Source of the DNA: Candidatus Bathyarchaeota archaeon | Lineage (GTDB): Archaea > Thermoproteota > Bathyarchaeia > JAPDIZ01 | Assembly: GCA_029259355.1 (NCBI GenBank) | Contig: JAPDIZ010000003.1 | Coordinates: forward strand, 33,272 to 69,180 | DNA: 35,909 nucleotides | Direction of reading: 5' to 3' | Part shown: one piece after another, positions 24,258 through 31,519 of the stretch | Numbering within the stretch: position 1 is the first letter of the stretch | Layout of the letters: the number at the start of each line of letters is the position of its first letter | The notes under the pieces: generated by a model | What the model was told of the DNA's origin: nothing | Database searches by the model: none | What the model saw: only the letters and a program-made list of their open reading frames with translations | Made by a program: the position numbers and the translations under genes

Positions 24258-24271
24258 ACCTCGCTTGAGCG

Positions 24272-24919
24272 ATGAAGGCCATCATCTTCGACCTCGACGG
24301 AACGCTCGTAGACTCCTCCAAAGCTCATGCCAAGGCTTGGGTTCGAGCATTCTCTGAGCTTGGCCTAGGAGTCGGTGAAGAAGAGGTTTTGAAGCATTTT
24401 GGCAAATCTGCTCTCGACCTCGCAAGATCGGTCGCACCCACGCTTGATAAGCAGTTGGTGGAGGAAGCAGCGAAGCTACACAGCTTCTTCTTCGACAACG
24501 AGCTCCTTGCAGAGGTGGGCGCTTTCCCCGAGGTCGAGTGCTCGCTGAAAGCCCTCAGACAAAGGGGCTTTCAAATGCTAGTTGCTTCCTCCAACCCCTC
24601 TCAGAGAATAAGGGCTGTGCTGAGGGCATGCGGCCTCGAACCCTACTTCGAAGAGTGTGTAGGCATCGAAAGCGTTTGCTGGGGAAAGCCCTACCCAGAC
24701 ATCTTCCTTAGAGCAGCAGAAATCGCCTCAGCCAATCCAAGCCAATGCGTTATTGTAGGCGACAGCGTCTACGATATGCTAGCTGGCGTCCGCGCTGGCG
24801 GGCTGTGCGTCGGCATCACTCGAAGATGGAGCTCGCCAGATGCTCTAATTAAGGCTGGGGCGTCTGCTGTTGTGAAAAGCCTCCACGGCTTAGTTTCGCT
24901 ACTAACAGCTGTTGGCTAG
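24272..24919 (+). CDS. HAD-superfamily phosphatase (phosphoglycolate phosphatase / beta-phosphoglucomutase type)
   Basis: A 215-residue class I HAD enzyme. Motif I is FDLDGTLVDS with Asp7 and Asp9. A helical cap follows (about 15-80). Motif II is the Ser of VASSNP, the motif III Lys is in WGKPYPD, and motif IV is GDSVYDMLAG. The KPYPDIF segment is typical of the Gph/PGMB subgroup, but the substrate is open. The ATG lies at the expected transcript start, so the message is probably leaderless. It stands alone between the minus-strand tRNA genes. The 97 bases after it, up to tRNA-Asn, hold nothing I recognise. Confidence 0.86.
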   Translation: MKAIIFDLDGTLVDSSKAHAKAWVRAFSELGLGVGEEEVLKHFGKSALDLARSVAPTLDKQLVEEAAKLHSFFFDNELLAEVGAFPEVECSLKALRQRGFQMLVASSNPSQRIRAVLRACGLEPYFEECVGIESVCWGKPYPDIFLRAAEIASANPSQCVIVGDSVYDMLAGVRAGGLCVGITRRWSSPDALIKAGASAVVKSLHGLVSLLTAVG

Positions 24920-25016
24920 GGGTTTTCTGGCGCTTCAAGCTGCAATAGGTCGTCATCCAGAGAAGTCAGCCCGCCCGTCGTAGTCAACGCGCCCTCAGAC
25001 CCCTAGTCGAGGGATG

Positions 25017-25125
25017 TGGCGCCGCCGGATTCGCCGGGCGAGGGAGCTGCCCCCAACGCCCTCGGACTCGAACCGTCGACCCACGGGTTAACAGCCCGTC
25101 GCTCTACCTGCTGAGCTACGGCGGC
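25017..25125 (-). tRNA. tRNA-Asn(GTT) with an intron in the T stem
   Basis: 109 bases with CCA; 76 after splicing. The acceptor GCCGCCG/CGGCGGC, discriminator G. The D arm is GCTC...GAGC. The anticodon stem ACGGG/CCCGT holds CTGTTAA, anticodon GTT. The 5' half of the T stem is GACGG, but after loop TTCGAGT only CCG follows before a 33-base insertion. TC then completes the stem CCGTC. A TATA-like GGATAAATAG (25151-25160) lies about 30 bp upstream. Confidence 0.9.
25030..25062 (-). other. tRNA-Asn intron (63/64)
   Basis: 33 bases. The inner helix GGGCG/CGCCC is strong, and the bulges CGA and AAT are each cut after the second base, as in the other introns here. The central helix (AGTC against GGCG) has only three pairs, one of them G-U, so the motif is relaxed. 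Confidence 0.78.
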
Positions 25126-25154
25126 GCCAAATTTCATGGCTTTTCCGCGGCTAT

Positions 25155-25412
25155 TTATCCTTTCTCTTTTTGCTCTACCCACATCACGAACAAGGAGGCG
25201 AGAGAGGGGACTATGAGGAGAGCTGCGGAAGTCCACACCACTATCTTGGCTATGGCGAGGAGGCTCTCCGCAGACTGCGCCAAGTAGATCAATGAAGCGC
25301 CTATTGCTGTCAGCGAAAGAGCCGCAATGGCCCATGAATGCTCTGGTCTGAGCTTAAGTATGCGAGGGATTTGGCTAACTCCCCTTTTCTTTTGCTTCTT
25401 CAAGCTACCCAA
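25155..25412 (-). CDS. Small two-helix membrane protein downstream of top6A
   Basis: An 85-residue protein. A basic N-terminus (LKKQKKRG) is followed by two hydrophobic helices at about 26-45 and 52-76, then a charged tail. I do not recognise the family. The TTG start overlaps the top6A stop by eight bases with GGAG very close. An in-frame TTG three codons later is a possible alternative. It ends the long translation/topoisomerase operon. The promoter of tRNA-Asn overlaps its last codons. Confidence 0.62.
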   Translation of the reverse strand: MGSLKKQKKRGVSQIPRILKLRPEHSWAIAALSLTAIGASLIYLAQSAESLLAIAKIVVWTSAALLIVPSLASLFVMWVEQKEKG

Positions 25413-26502
25413 GCTCCTTCAGCTTGTCGGGTACGTATTTGTCCACTATATAGGATAGGCCGTATCTGCTGAAGGCTTCTTGCTCCGACTTCTTCTTTAT
25501 CTTCAAAAACGTCTTGATCTCTCTCTGCCAAAGCTTTCCCGAGTACCTTGGATCCTCTCTCAGCTCGTGAAGCCTTTTGATGTCGACGTCTTGAAGCGGA
25601 TCTGATGGGAGCTTGTACTTGACGATGTCGGATGCCCAAACACCAGCCCACTTAGCGTCTGGGGTGGTGAGCTCCCTTAGGTGAGCTGCGTTGGCAGACC
25701 CCGAAATGATTACCATAGCGATGTGCATGCCCCATGGGTCGCCGTCTGTGAAGATGTAGACGGGGAGGCCGAGCTCTTGGTTTAACCTCCTTATCAGTCT
25801 TCGAGTCGCCCTGGGGGGTTGGCCAGCGGTGTGGACCAAGATAGCGTTGAAGCGCTTGAAAGCCCCCTCCTCTATGAAGCGGGTGAACATAGCTCCTTTC
25901 TCGATCACGATCACCTTGTCAGCTTTGCACTCGACGAACTCTGCTGAAGTAAGCGCGGGACCTATCATCACCCCATCGGGGTGCATGGTGAGATTTATCC
26001 TCCTGCCTTCGTAGCCCGGTACGGTGTACTCGATAGTCAAGTCTCCGAATATCGCGCTCCTCTCCTCCGGGAAGACATTAAAGTCTTCTCTCGCAAAGGA
26101 GATGACGGTTTCCAAGTCGGTGATGATGTCATCCGATTCCTGCTGGTCGCTGAACTCTATGTCGTATGCCTGCGCTGAGTAGTAGACATCTCTGAGCGTG
26201 CTAGTCCTCCCCTCTTTGATGAGGGTGTGGACAAAACTAGCTACCCATATCAGCTGGGTGAAGGGCCTGACGTGCCTGATGTTTCGAGCGCTTCTAATCG
26301 AGGTTTTTTCTCCGAGTACGTACTGCCTGAGAACGGGGTCATAGCATATGTTAGAGGTTGATCTACTTGGAAGGGATACCTTGGGAAACTCCTTGTGCGC
26401 TAACTGGTCGTATACGTCTCTCCCCAGCTTCTCAAGCGCTTCGAGAACCTTCTTCTTCCTCTCCTTAACCCTTGTGGGCTTTTTCTTACTCTTCTGCGCC
26501 AT
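25405..26502 (-). CDS. top6A: DNA topoisomerase VI subunit A
   Basis: A 365-residue subunit of the type IIB topoisomerase, Spo11-like, which cuts both DNA strands through a tyrosine. The tyrosine motif DVYY lies at about 106-108 in the CAP-like domain (STLRDVYY). The Toprim domain has Glu in VIVIEKGAMF and the acidic pair in FTDGDPWG. It works with subunit B, whose gene directly precedes and overlaps it. The ATG at 26502 was chosen because AGGA lies four bases before it. A GTG four codons upstream has no usable spacing. Confidence 0.96.
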   Translation of the reverse strand: MAQKSKKKPTRVKERKKKVLEALEKLGRDVYDQLAHKEFPKVSLPSRSTSNICYDPVLRQYVLGEKTSIRSARNIRHVRPFTQLIWVASFVHTLIKEGRTSTLRDVYYSAQAYDIEFSDQQESDDIITDLETVISFAREDFNVFPEERSAIFGDLTIEYTVPGYEGRRINLTMHPDGVMIGPALTSAEFVECKADKVIVIEKGAMFTRFIEEGAFKRFNAILVHTAGQPPRATRRLIRRLNQELGLPVYIFTDGDPWGMHIAMVIISGSANAAHLRELTTPDAKWAGVWASDIVKYKLPSDPLQDVDIKRLHELREDPRYSGKLWQREIKTFLKIKKKSEQEAFSRYGLSYIVDKYVPDKLKELG

Positions 26503-28045
26503 ACTTCCTAACACTCCTTAACAGAGGCTCTACATTGGGAGGCTTCTTCTTCCCGGAGAGCTCTGTCGCAAACCTTGCTATTTTAGGCAAATACTTCGAG
26601 AAAATATCGAGCCTCCTCTGCTCCCTTTCTATAACCCTCTTCCTCGAAAGAAACATTGAAAGCTTTCGAGCAACCTCTCTGACACCGTTAAGTATCTCGT
26701 GCTCTACCTCGGGGATGTCAGCTATGAACTCCTTTCCCACGGTTTTGTAGGGTATCTTGGTTGAGCATATGTGGACTATTACAGCGACGGGGTCTTCTCC
26801 GATGCGAACCTTGTAGTGCCTCCAGTTGATCATGTTGTAGACAACCTTCCACGAAACATCGCTTGTTTCGTCGTAGAGGAGGGGGATTCTGTTGGCAAAC
26901 CTGTAGAGCACTATGGAGCCTGTCTTCGGCACGCTTCCACCATAGGCGATGCCAACCTCGACAATAAAAGGATGCCCAGAGTACGACGAGGGGCGCCTAG
27001 CCTTTACTGCTACGAACTCTGGAGAAAGCTCCTTCTCGATCCCTGCTCTGAGCAACTCCTCACCAAGCGGGGAGAGGCAGCTAGGGTCTGGGGGCAGAAA
27101 GACTTCAAAGCTCTTCATAGAGCTTGTGAGCGCAACGATCTCGTCCTGAGACAGAGTCTTGGGGTCTCTATCGGGAGATATCCCCGCGTACTCGAGAAAC
27201 TTACGCGCTGTTTTCTCACCAACTCTGTGGAAGTGGGTGGTCATTAGCGAAAGCATGTCTCTACACTTCGTAGCTGAGATGATTCGCCTAAGAGTCTCCA
27301 CATCCACTCCGTAGGGATGGGGAAGAATCTCTCTAGCAGGCTGGGGCATAGCTGTGGTAGCTCGCTCAAATCTAAACAACCTCCCCCTTGGATCTACGAA
27401 TGTGATGTTTGCGTAGGGAGCTACAATTGCGGTTTGCCTAAAGTACTCTAAGACCTTGGGCATAGCTCGGGGGTAGTCTCCCTCTAGAGTAAACTCGATT
27501 ACGGTTCCTCTCCAACCATCTCCATTCTTCCTGACTCTCTCGTCTAGGACTATGGGCTTATTGCGCTGGATGTCTATCATGAGCTCATATTCCCATATGT
27601 CGTCTCCCGTGCTCGACAATATCCTCACAGGTCTATTGGTGGTTATCTGTCCATAGAGTATAGCCATGGTTCCTCCTAGGCCAAAAGTCCCCCTTGTTTG
27701 CCTGAGCTTGTACTTGGAGCCGTAGAGCACTTGCCCAAGTGCGTAGGGTATGTGTTGAGGAGGCATCCCAGAGCCGTTGTCCGCTATCTTTATCTCGTAT
27801 ATGCTAGGCGTGTCGAGCGCTCCCTCAACCAGCGTAACCCGCGTGTATATGTCGGGAGGTGCGCCGTATAGCTCGCAGGCGTCTAGAGAGTTTTCCACGA
27901 GTTCTCTAATCGCTGAGTACATAGCCCTCGTTGGGTTGGAGAAGCCAGCTATCTCCCTGTTTCGGTAGAAGAAGTCCGCTACACTGATCTCCAAAAACTC
28001 CTCTGCGAAGAGCTGCTCGCTCTCTACCCTCTTGGAACCTCCCAA
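26486..28045 (-). CDS. top6B: DNA topoisomerase VI subunit B
   Basis: A 519-residue GHKL ATPase subunit that clamps DNA and drives strand passage with Top6A. The N box ELVENSLDAC is at 48-57, the G1 box DNGSGMP at 89-95, and the G2 box GTFGLGG at 119-125. The H2TH domain (near FLEYAGISPD) and the transducer follow. The TTG start lies within the end of the KH gene (22-base overlap), so translation is coupled. The 3' end overlaps top6A by 17 bases. Confidence 0.96.
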   Translation of the reverse strand: MGGSKRVESEQLFAEEFLEISVADFFYRNREIAGFSNPTRAMYSAIRELVENSLDACELYGAPPDIYTRVTLVEGALDTPSIYEIKIADNGSGMPPQHIPYALGQVLYGSKYKLRQTRGTFGLGGTMAILYGQITTNRPVRILSSTGDDIWEYELMIDIQRNKPIVLDERVRKNGDGWRGTVIEFTLEGDYPRAMPKVLEYFRQTAIVAPYANITFVDPRGRLFRFERATTAMPQPAREILPHPYGVDVETLRRIISATKCRDMLSLMTTHFHRVGEKTARKFLEYAGISPDRDPKTLSQDEIVALTSSMKSFEVFLPPDPSCLSPLGEELLRAGIEKELSPEFVAVKARRPSSYSGHPFIVEVGIAYGGSVPKTGSIVLYRFANRIPLLYDETSDVSWKVVYNMINWRHYKVRIGEDPVAVIVHICSTKIPYKTVGKEFIADIPEVEHEILNGVREVARKLSMFLSRKRVIEREQRRLDIFSKYLPKIARFATELSGKKKPPNVEPLLRSVRKYGAEE

Positions 28046-28596
28046 AGGAGAAGCTCCCTCCTCTTCATCTCCCTCCGCTTTCTGTTGAGGAAGCGGTAGA
28101 CCACGCTGTGCGGCCTACCCTCGATCAGCATCTGTATAGCCTCTCTCGCAACCGCTACGTTTTCTGGAAGGCCGATGATGGATATGGTGTGGCCATAGAC
28201 CGATACGTTGGTCTTCGTCATCTCCTCAATTATCCTTCGAGTCTTGCCCTCAGCTCCAATAACCCTACCCCTAACTCTCTCAATGTTGGACTTTGAGTGG
28301 CCAAAGTAGTCCCTAAGGTCTATTATGTCGAGCATGTAATCGTCTTCAAGGAGCTTCCAAGCCCTCTCAGGAGAAAAACCTCTTCCAATTGCCAAGACGA
28401 GGTTTTGGACCTGAAGAGCTTTAGCTGGGTCGGACATGTTAGGCCTCCCCAAGATCTCCACGGAGCCAGATTCGCTGTCAATATTTAGCTTGACCTCAGC
28501 CTCCGCCTCAATCCTCTTCTTCACACTACCTCCAGGCCCTATAAGAACTCCAATCCTCTCCTTGGGTATCTTAACCATCAGCCTAATCTCGGACAT
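28024..28596 (-). CDS. KH-domain RNA-binding protein (Dim2/PNO1 type)
   Basis: A 190-residue protein with two KH domains. The GxxG loops are GPGG (20-23) and GAEG (114-117). It matches the archaeal homologue of Dim2p/PNO1, which binds the 3' region of pre-16S rRNA during small-subunit maturation and, in eukaryotes, works with RIO kinases and Nob1. The RIO1 gene lies directly upstream with a 14-base overlap, so the two are likely made together. The ATG start is clear. Confidence 0.92.
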   Translation of the reverse strand: MSEIRLMVKIPKERIGVLIGPGGSVKKRIEAEAEVKLNIDSESGSVEILGRPNMSDPAKALQVQNLVLAIGRGFSPERAWKLLEDDYMLDIIDLRDYFGHSKSNIERVRGRVIGAEGKTRRIIEEMTKTNVSVYGHTISIIGLPENVAVAREAIQMLIEGRPHSVVYRFLNRKRREMKRRELLLWEVPRG

Positions 28597-29395
28597 CGCT
28601 AACTATCCACCTGAACACCCTCTCCACAGGCCTAATCCTAACTCCCAGTTTCTCGAAAAAGCGGGAGATGTTATGGATATCTCTCTTTAGGAACTCTTGA
28701 GCACGTGGGTGCTGCACCGACACAGCTTGCGACATATCGAACATGTAAGCCCTTCCGCGCCAAAACATGAGGTTATACTCGCTCAAGTCCCCATGAACAA
28801 GCTCTGCTTTCTGATAAAGCTTCTTGACATTTTCAAGCACATCCTCATACACAGCCTTAGGCTTAGGCAACTCGATGTCCCTGACCAGAGGAGCAGGCAC
28901 ACCCTCCTCGCCAATAAACTCCATCACAAGCACGTTGTTGCGAATAGCTATAGGCTTAGGCACTCTAACCCCTGCTTCATACGCTCTCTGTAGGTTTTTA
29001 AACTCCTTAGAAGCCCACGTGTAGATCAAAGCTCTGGTAGACTTCTTCACCAAGGTAAACCTAGGATCTCCCTCAATGTACGTGAGCATCCCCTTCCTAA
29101 ACTCTGCCGATACGATGAGGAATATCTTGACTGCGAGGTCCTTGCCATCCCTAGAAACCCCCCAGTACACCCTAGACTCCTTGCCAGCTGCCACCGCTCC
29201 GTAGAGTTTGTCGATCACGCCACGGTTCATGAGGTGGTATATGGTCATCAGCGTAGGCTTGTCAAAGACTTCTTCGAGAACCTCGTACTCCTCAGAGCGC
29301 TTCTGCTTCATCCTCTGCTCTACTTCGTACCTTCGCTCACGGTACTCTAATTTCTCCTCTACCTCTTCATCAAATTCCTCGAACTCTTCTCCCAA
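28583..29395 (-). CDS. RIO1-family atypical protein kinase/ATPase
   Basis: A 270-residue RIO-type kinase/ATPase needed for late small-subunit maturation. The phosphate loop GKESRVYWG starts at 71 and the ATP lysine is Lys90 (AVKIF). The catalytic loop HGDLSEYN is at 201-208 and the metal-binding FDMSQA has Asp220. A charged N-terminal helix (1-45) precedes the core. Its sequence fits Rio1 better than Rio2, since no winged helix precedes the core. The start is TTG, 13 bases after the aIF1A stop. Confidence 0.94.
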   Translation of the reverse strand: MGEEFEEFDEEVEEKLEYRERRYEVEQRMKQKRSEEYEVLEEVFDKPTLMTIYHLMNRGVIDKLYGAVAAGKESRVYWGVSRDGKDLAVKIFLIVSAEFRKGMLTYIEGDPRFTLVKKSTRALIYTWASKEFKNLQRAYEAGVRVPKPIAIRNNVLVMEFIGEEGVPAPLVRDIELPKPKAVYEDVLENVKKLYQKAELVHGDLSEYNLMFWRGRAYMFDMSQAVSVQHPRAQEFLKRDIHNISRFFEKLGVRIRPVERVFRWIVSDVRD

Positions 29396-29408
29396 AGCCT
29401 AAAAGCCC

Positions 29409-29717
29409 CTACAGATCGCCTAGGTAGCCGTTTTTGCGAAGCCACTCAGCTTGGTTCGCGGTATACCTCCACAAAATGTCTCCACGAGTTTCGTACGCAA
29501 AGTCCCAAGGCGCGACTAATACTACGTCACCCTCCTTTATCCAAACCCTTCGCTTCAGCTTACCCCTTATGCGCGCAAGCCTCTCATACCCATCTACACA
29601 CTTCACCATAACCCTGTCATATCCCAGCAGCTGGGTAACTATCCCGAGGACCTGCCCCTCTGTTGGGAGCACAAGCTCCTTGATCTCCTCCTCAGACAAC
29701 ACCTTCTTCTTGCCCAT
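29409..29717 (-). CDS. Translation initiation factor aIF1A
   Basis: A 102-residue OB-fold factor that occupies the ribosomal A site during initiation. The pattern EGQVLGIVTQLLGYDRVMV, then CVDGYERLARIRGKLKRR, and the C-terminal YTANQAEWL are diagnostic. The ATG has a very strong ribosome site, GGGGGGTGAT (29723-29732), six bases upstream. A TATA box (29773-29780) lies about 57 bp before the start, so there is an internal promoter and a short leader. Confidence 0.96.
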   Translation of the reverse strand: MGKKKVLSEEEIKELVLPTEGQVLGIVTQLLGYDRVMVKCVDGYERLARIRGKLKRRVWIKEGDVVLVAPWDFAYETRGDILWRYTANQAEWLRKNGYLGDL

Positions 29718-29772
29718 AGCCTATCACCCCCCTTTGAAATGGGTTTACACAGCCGAAATACGCCTTTGCAAA

Positions 29773-29780
29773 GATATAAC
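29773..29780 (-). promoter_or_regulatory. TATA box of aIF1A
   Basis: GTTATATC on the minus strand. It predicts a transcript start near 29750 and a leader of about 33 bases carrying the strong ribosome site. This is one of the few clearly leadered messages here. Confidence 0.45.
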
Positions 29781-29790
29781 CTTACCCGAG

Positions 29791-30111
29791 TTAGCGCGGA
29801 GTAAGCTTGATCAGCTGCGCGTGCAAAACTCCACCTATGGATATAGTCGCGTCTGGGTGTATGAGGCCAGCCTTTATCGCCTCACTCACTATGTCAGTGC
29901 CCATCAGGTTAGCGATCGTAGCCTCTGTTCGGATGATCTCTATGGCTTCGCCTACGGTGGTTAGTCTCCCACCGTAGAAGCTCTTCCTCACCTCAAGCTC
30001 TACGTCGCCGAAGCTTAGCTTCTTACCCAACAATCTCTGGTCGCAAACCGCTACTAGTACGTGCTCATCTCTTCTTATCACGTTGACATACACTAGCGGC
30101 TCCTTGGACAA
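29791..30111 (-). CDS. DUF424-family protein
   Basis: A 106-residue conserved archaeal protein. The N-terminal strand YVNVIRRDEHVLVAVCD, the segment KLSFGDVELEVRKSFYGG, and ATIANLMGTDIVSEAIKAGLIHPD are typical of DUF424. The function is unknown. It is often found, as here, beside aIF2-beta and other translation genes, which suggests a link to ribosomes. The start is TTG, 48 bases after the aIF2-beta stop. Confidence 0.88.
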   Translation of the reverse strand: MSKEPLVYVNVIRRDEHVLVAVCDQRLLGKKLSFGDVELEVRKSFYGGRLTTVGEAIEIIRTEATIANLMGTDIVSEAIKAGLIHPDATISIGGVLHAQLIKLTPR

Positions 30112-30159
30112 TCGTCTGCACCAAGAAGAGGTTGGGGCCTGAGTCTATATAATTGTATG

Positions 30160-30579
30160 CTACATTGGGCGGATGGGGGACTTCGCTCCACAGGCAGCGC
30201 ACTTGATGAAGAAGTACCTTCCTTCTCTAACGAGCTGGGTATCAGGCCTTCTGCACACGGGGCATATGACGTAGTCTTGGACATACCTCTCCACTAGTCT
30301 ACTCACAACAGCCTCAGAGAACCTTCCCTGAAATATGACCATCGAACCCTCTATGCTTCCAGCGGTAGCCAGCTCTTTAGATAGAAACCTTAGCAAGTGA
30401 TGAGGGTCTCTGTTGAGAGCTTCGTATATATCCTTAAAGTTATAGAGTATGGTTCGATTGCCTACGTTCACGACCTCAGGCTTTGGAACCTCAAATCTCT
30501 CTCGCCGCTCAGCGACTTTCGGCACACGCTCCAAAGCTCTGCCCAGCATCTCCTCATACGAAAAGAAGCTCTTACTCAA
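30160..30579 (-). CDS. Translation initiation factor aIF2 subunit beta
   Basis: A 139-residue subunit of aIF2, which delivers initiator Met-tRNA to the small subunit. The core NRTILYNFKDI, RDPHHLLRFLSKEL and the zinc ribbon Cys106, Cys109, Cys127, Cys130 are present. The TTG start has GGAGG nine bases upstream. A TATA-like CATATTAG lies near 30613-30620. It is the first gene of the block that runs through top6A. Confidence 0.95.
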   Translation of the reverse strand: MSKSFFSYEEMLGRALERVPKVAERRERFEVPKPEVVNVGNRTILYNFKDIYEALNRDPHHLLRFLSKELATAGSIEGSMVIFQGRFSEAVVSRLVERYVQDYVICPVCRRPDTQLVREGRYFFIKCAACGAKSPIRPM

Positions 30580-30611
30580 CGCGCCTATCCTCCACCCATC
30601 AACCGTCTAAT

Positions 30612-30647
30612 AGCACTAATATGTCTATCTGAGAAAGCGATATACCA
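30612..30647. promoter_or_regulatory. Divergent promoters of aIF2-beta and MTA phosphorylase
   Basis: GATATACC at 30639-30646 is a plus-strand TATA box about 26 bp before TTG 30667 and GTG 30670. CATATTAG on the minus strand (30613-30620) serves aIF2-beta. Confidence 0.42.
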
Positions 30648-30678
30648 CAACATACCCATTCAAGGATTGGTGGTTAGA

Positions 30679-31515
30679 GTGGAAAAGGTAAGGATTGCGA
30701 TAATCGGCGGCTCTGGGCTATACCAGCTCTTAGAAAACCCCGAACACACCTTCGTCGATACCCCATTCGGCAAAACCCCTAGGATAGAGATCGGAGAGAT
30801 TGAGGGGGTAAAGGTCGCCTTCTTACCAAGACATGCTAAGCCCGGGTCACTCGAAGTCGGCCACCACGTCCCCCCCACCTACATCAACTTCAGAGCCAAC
30901 ATATACGGGCTGAGGAAGCTTGGCGTAGAGAGGATACTAGCTTCAAGCGCTTGCGGATCACTTAACCCAGCTATGAGGCCTGGAGACTTCGTGGTGATTG
31001 ATCAGTTCATAGACATGACCAAAAAGAGAGACTACACCTTCTACGATGGAGAAACTCCCATCGAGGTCTGGCCCGACAAACCACCCATCACAAGCGTTGT
31101 TCACGTAGACGTAACCAACCCATATTGCCCCGAGCTTAGGCGCATATTAGCGGATACGTGCGAAAAGCTCGGCATCCGATACCACGACAGAGGCTGCTAC
31201 ATCGCTACGGAGGGAGCTCGCTTTGAAACGCCAGCGGAGATACGCGCGTACCGGATGCTAGGAGCTGATGTAGTGGGTATGACCAACGTGCCAGAATGCG
31301 TCCTAGCTAGGGAGCTTACCATGTGCTACGCTGCGCTTGCGCTAGTCACCAACTGGGCTGCTGGAACTCAAGAGAAGATAACCCATGAAGAGGTTGTGGA
31401 GATATTCAACAAGAACATCGAAAACGTTCGAAGAGTGTTTAGAGAGGCCATAAAGGCAATTCCAGAAGAAAGAGCTTGTGAGTGCAAGGATGCCTTAGCT
31501 GGAGCAGTCGCCTAG
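30679..31515 (+). CDS. mtnP: S-methyl-5'-thioadenosine phosphorylase
   Basis: A 278-residue purine nucleoside phosphorylase family enzyme that splits methylthioadenosine, the by-product of polyamine synthesis, into adenine and methylthioribose-1-phosphate. Phosphate loop IIGGSGLY is at the N-terminus. Also present are FLPRH, FRANI, SACGSLNP, GCYIATEGARFETPAEIRAY and the substrate segment MTNVPECVLARE. Between FLPRH and FRANI the usual HG.GH.IPP.. stretch is about six residues longer (KPGSLEVGHHVPP). The GTG at 30679 has GGTGG five bases upstream. GTG 30670 or TTG 30667 fit a leaderless start from the TATA box at 30639. Alternative activity: broad purine nucleoside phosphorylase. Confidence 0.91.
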   Translation: MEKVRIAIIGGSGLYQLLENPEHTFVDTPFGKTPRIEIGEIEGVKVAFLPRHAKPGSLEVGHHVPPTYINFRANIYGLRKLGVERILASSACGSLNPAMRPGDFVVIDQFIDMTKKRDYTFYDGETPIEVWPDKPPITSVVHVDVTNPYCPELRRILADTCEKLGIRYHDRGCYIATEGARFETPAEIRAYRMLGADVVGMTNVPECVLARELTMCYAALALVTNWAAGTQEKITHEEVVEIFNKNIENVRRVFREAIKAIPEERACECKDALAGAVA

Positions 31516-31519
31516 GGAG

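Noticed and set aside
24920-25016. C/D-box guide RNA in the gap before tRNA-Asn
   Set aside because: A degenerate C-box-like ATGACGA and several CTGA are present on the minus strand, but the order is wrong and no K-turn pairing is seen.
30397-30678. A 94-residue upstream extension of MTA phosphorylase
   Set aside because: It is antisense to aIF2-beta and crosses the divergent promoter; the family N-terminus starts at about 30679.
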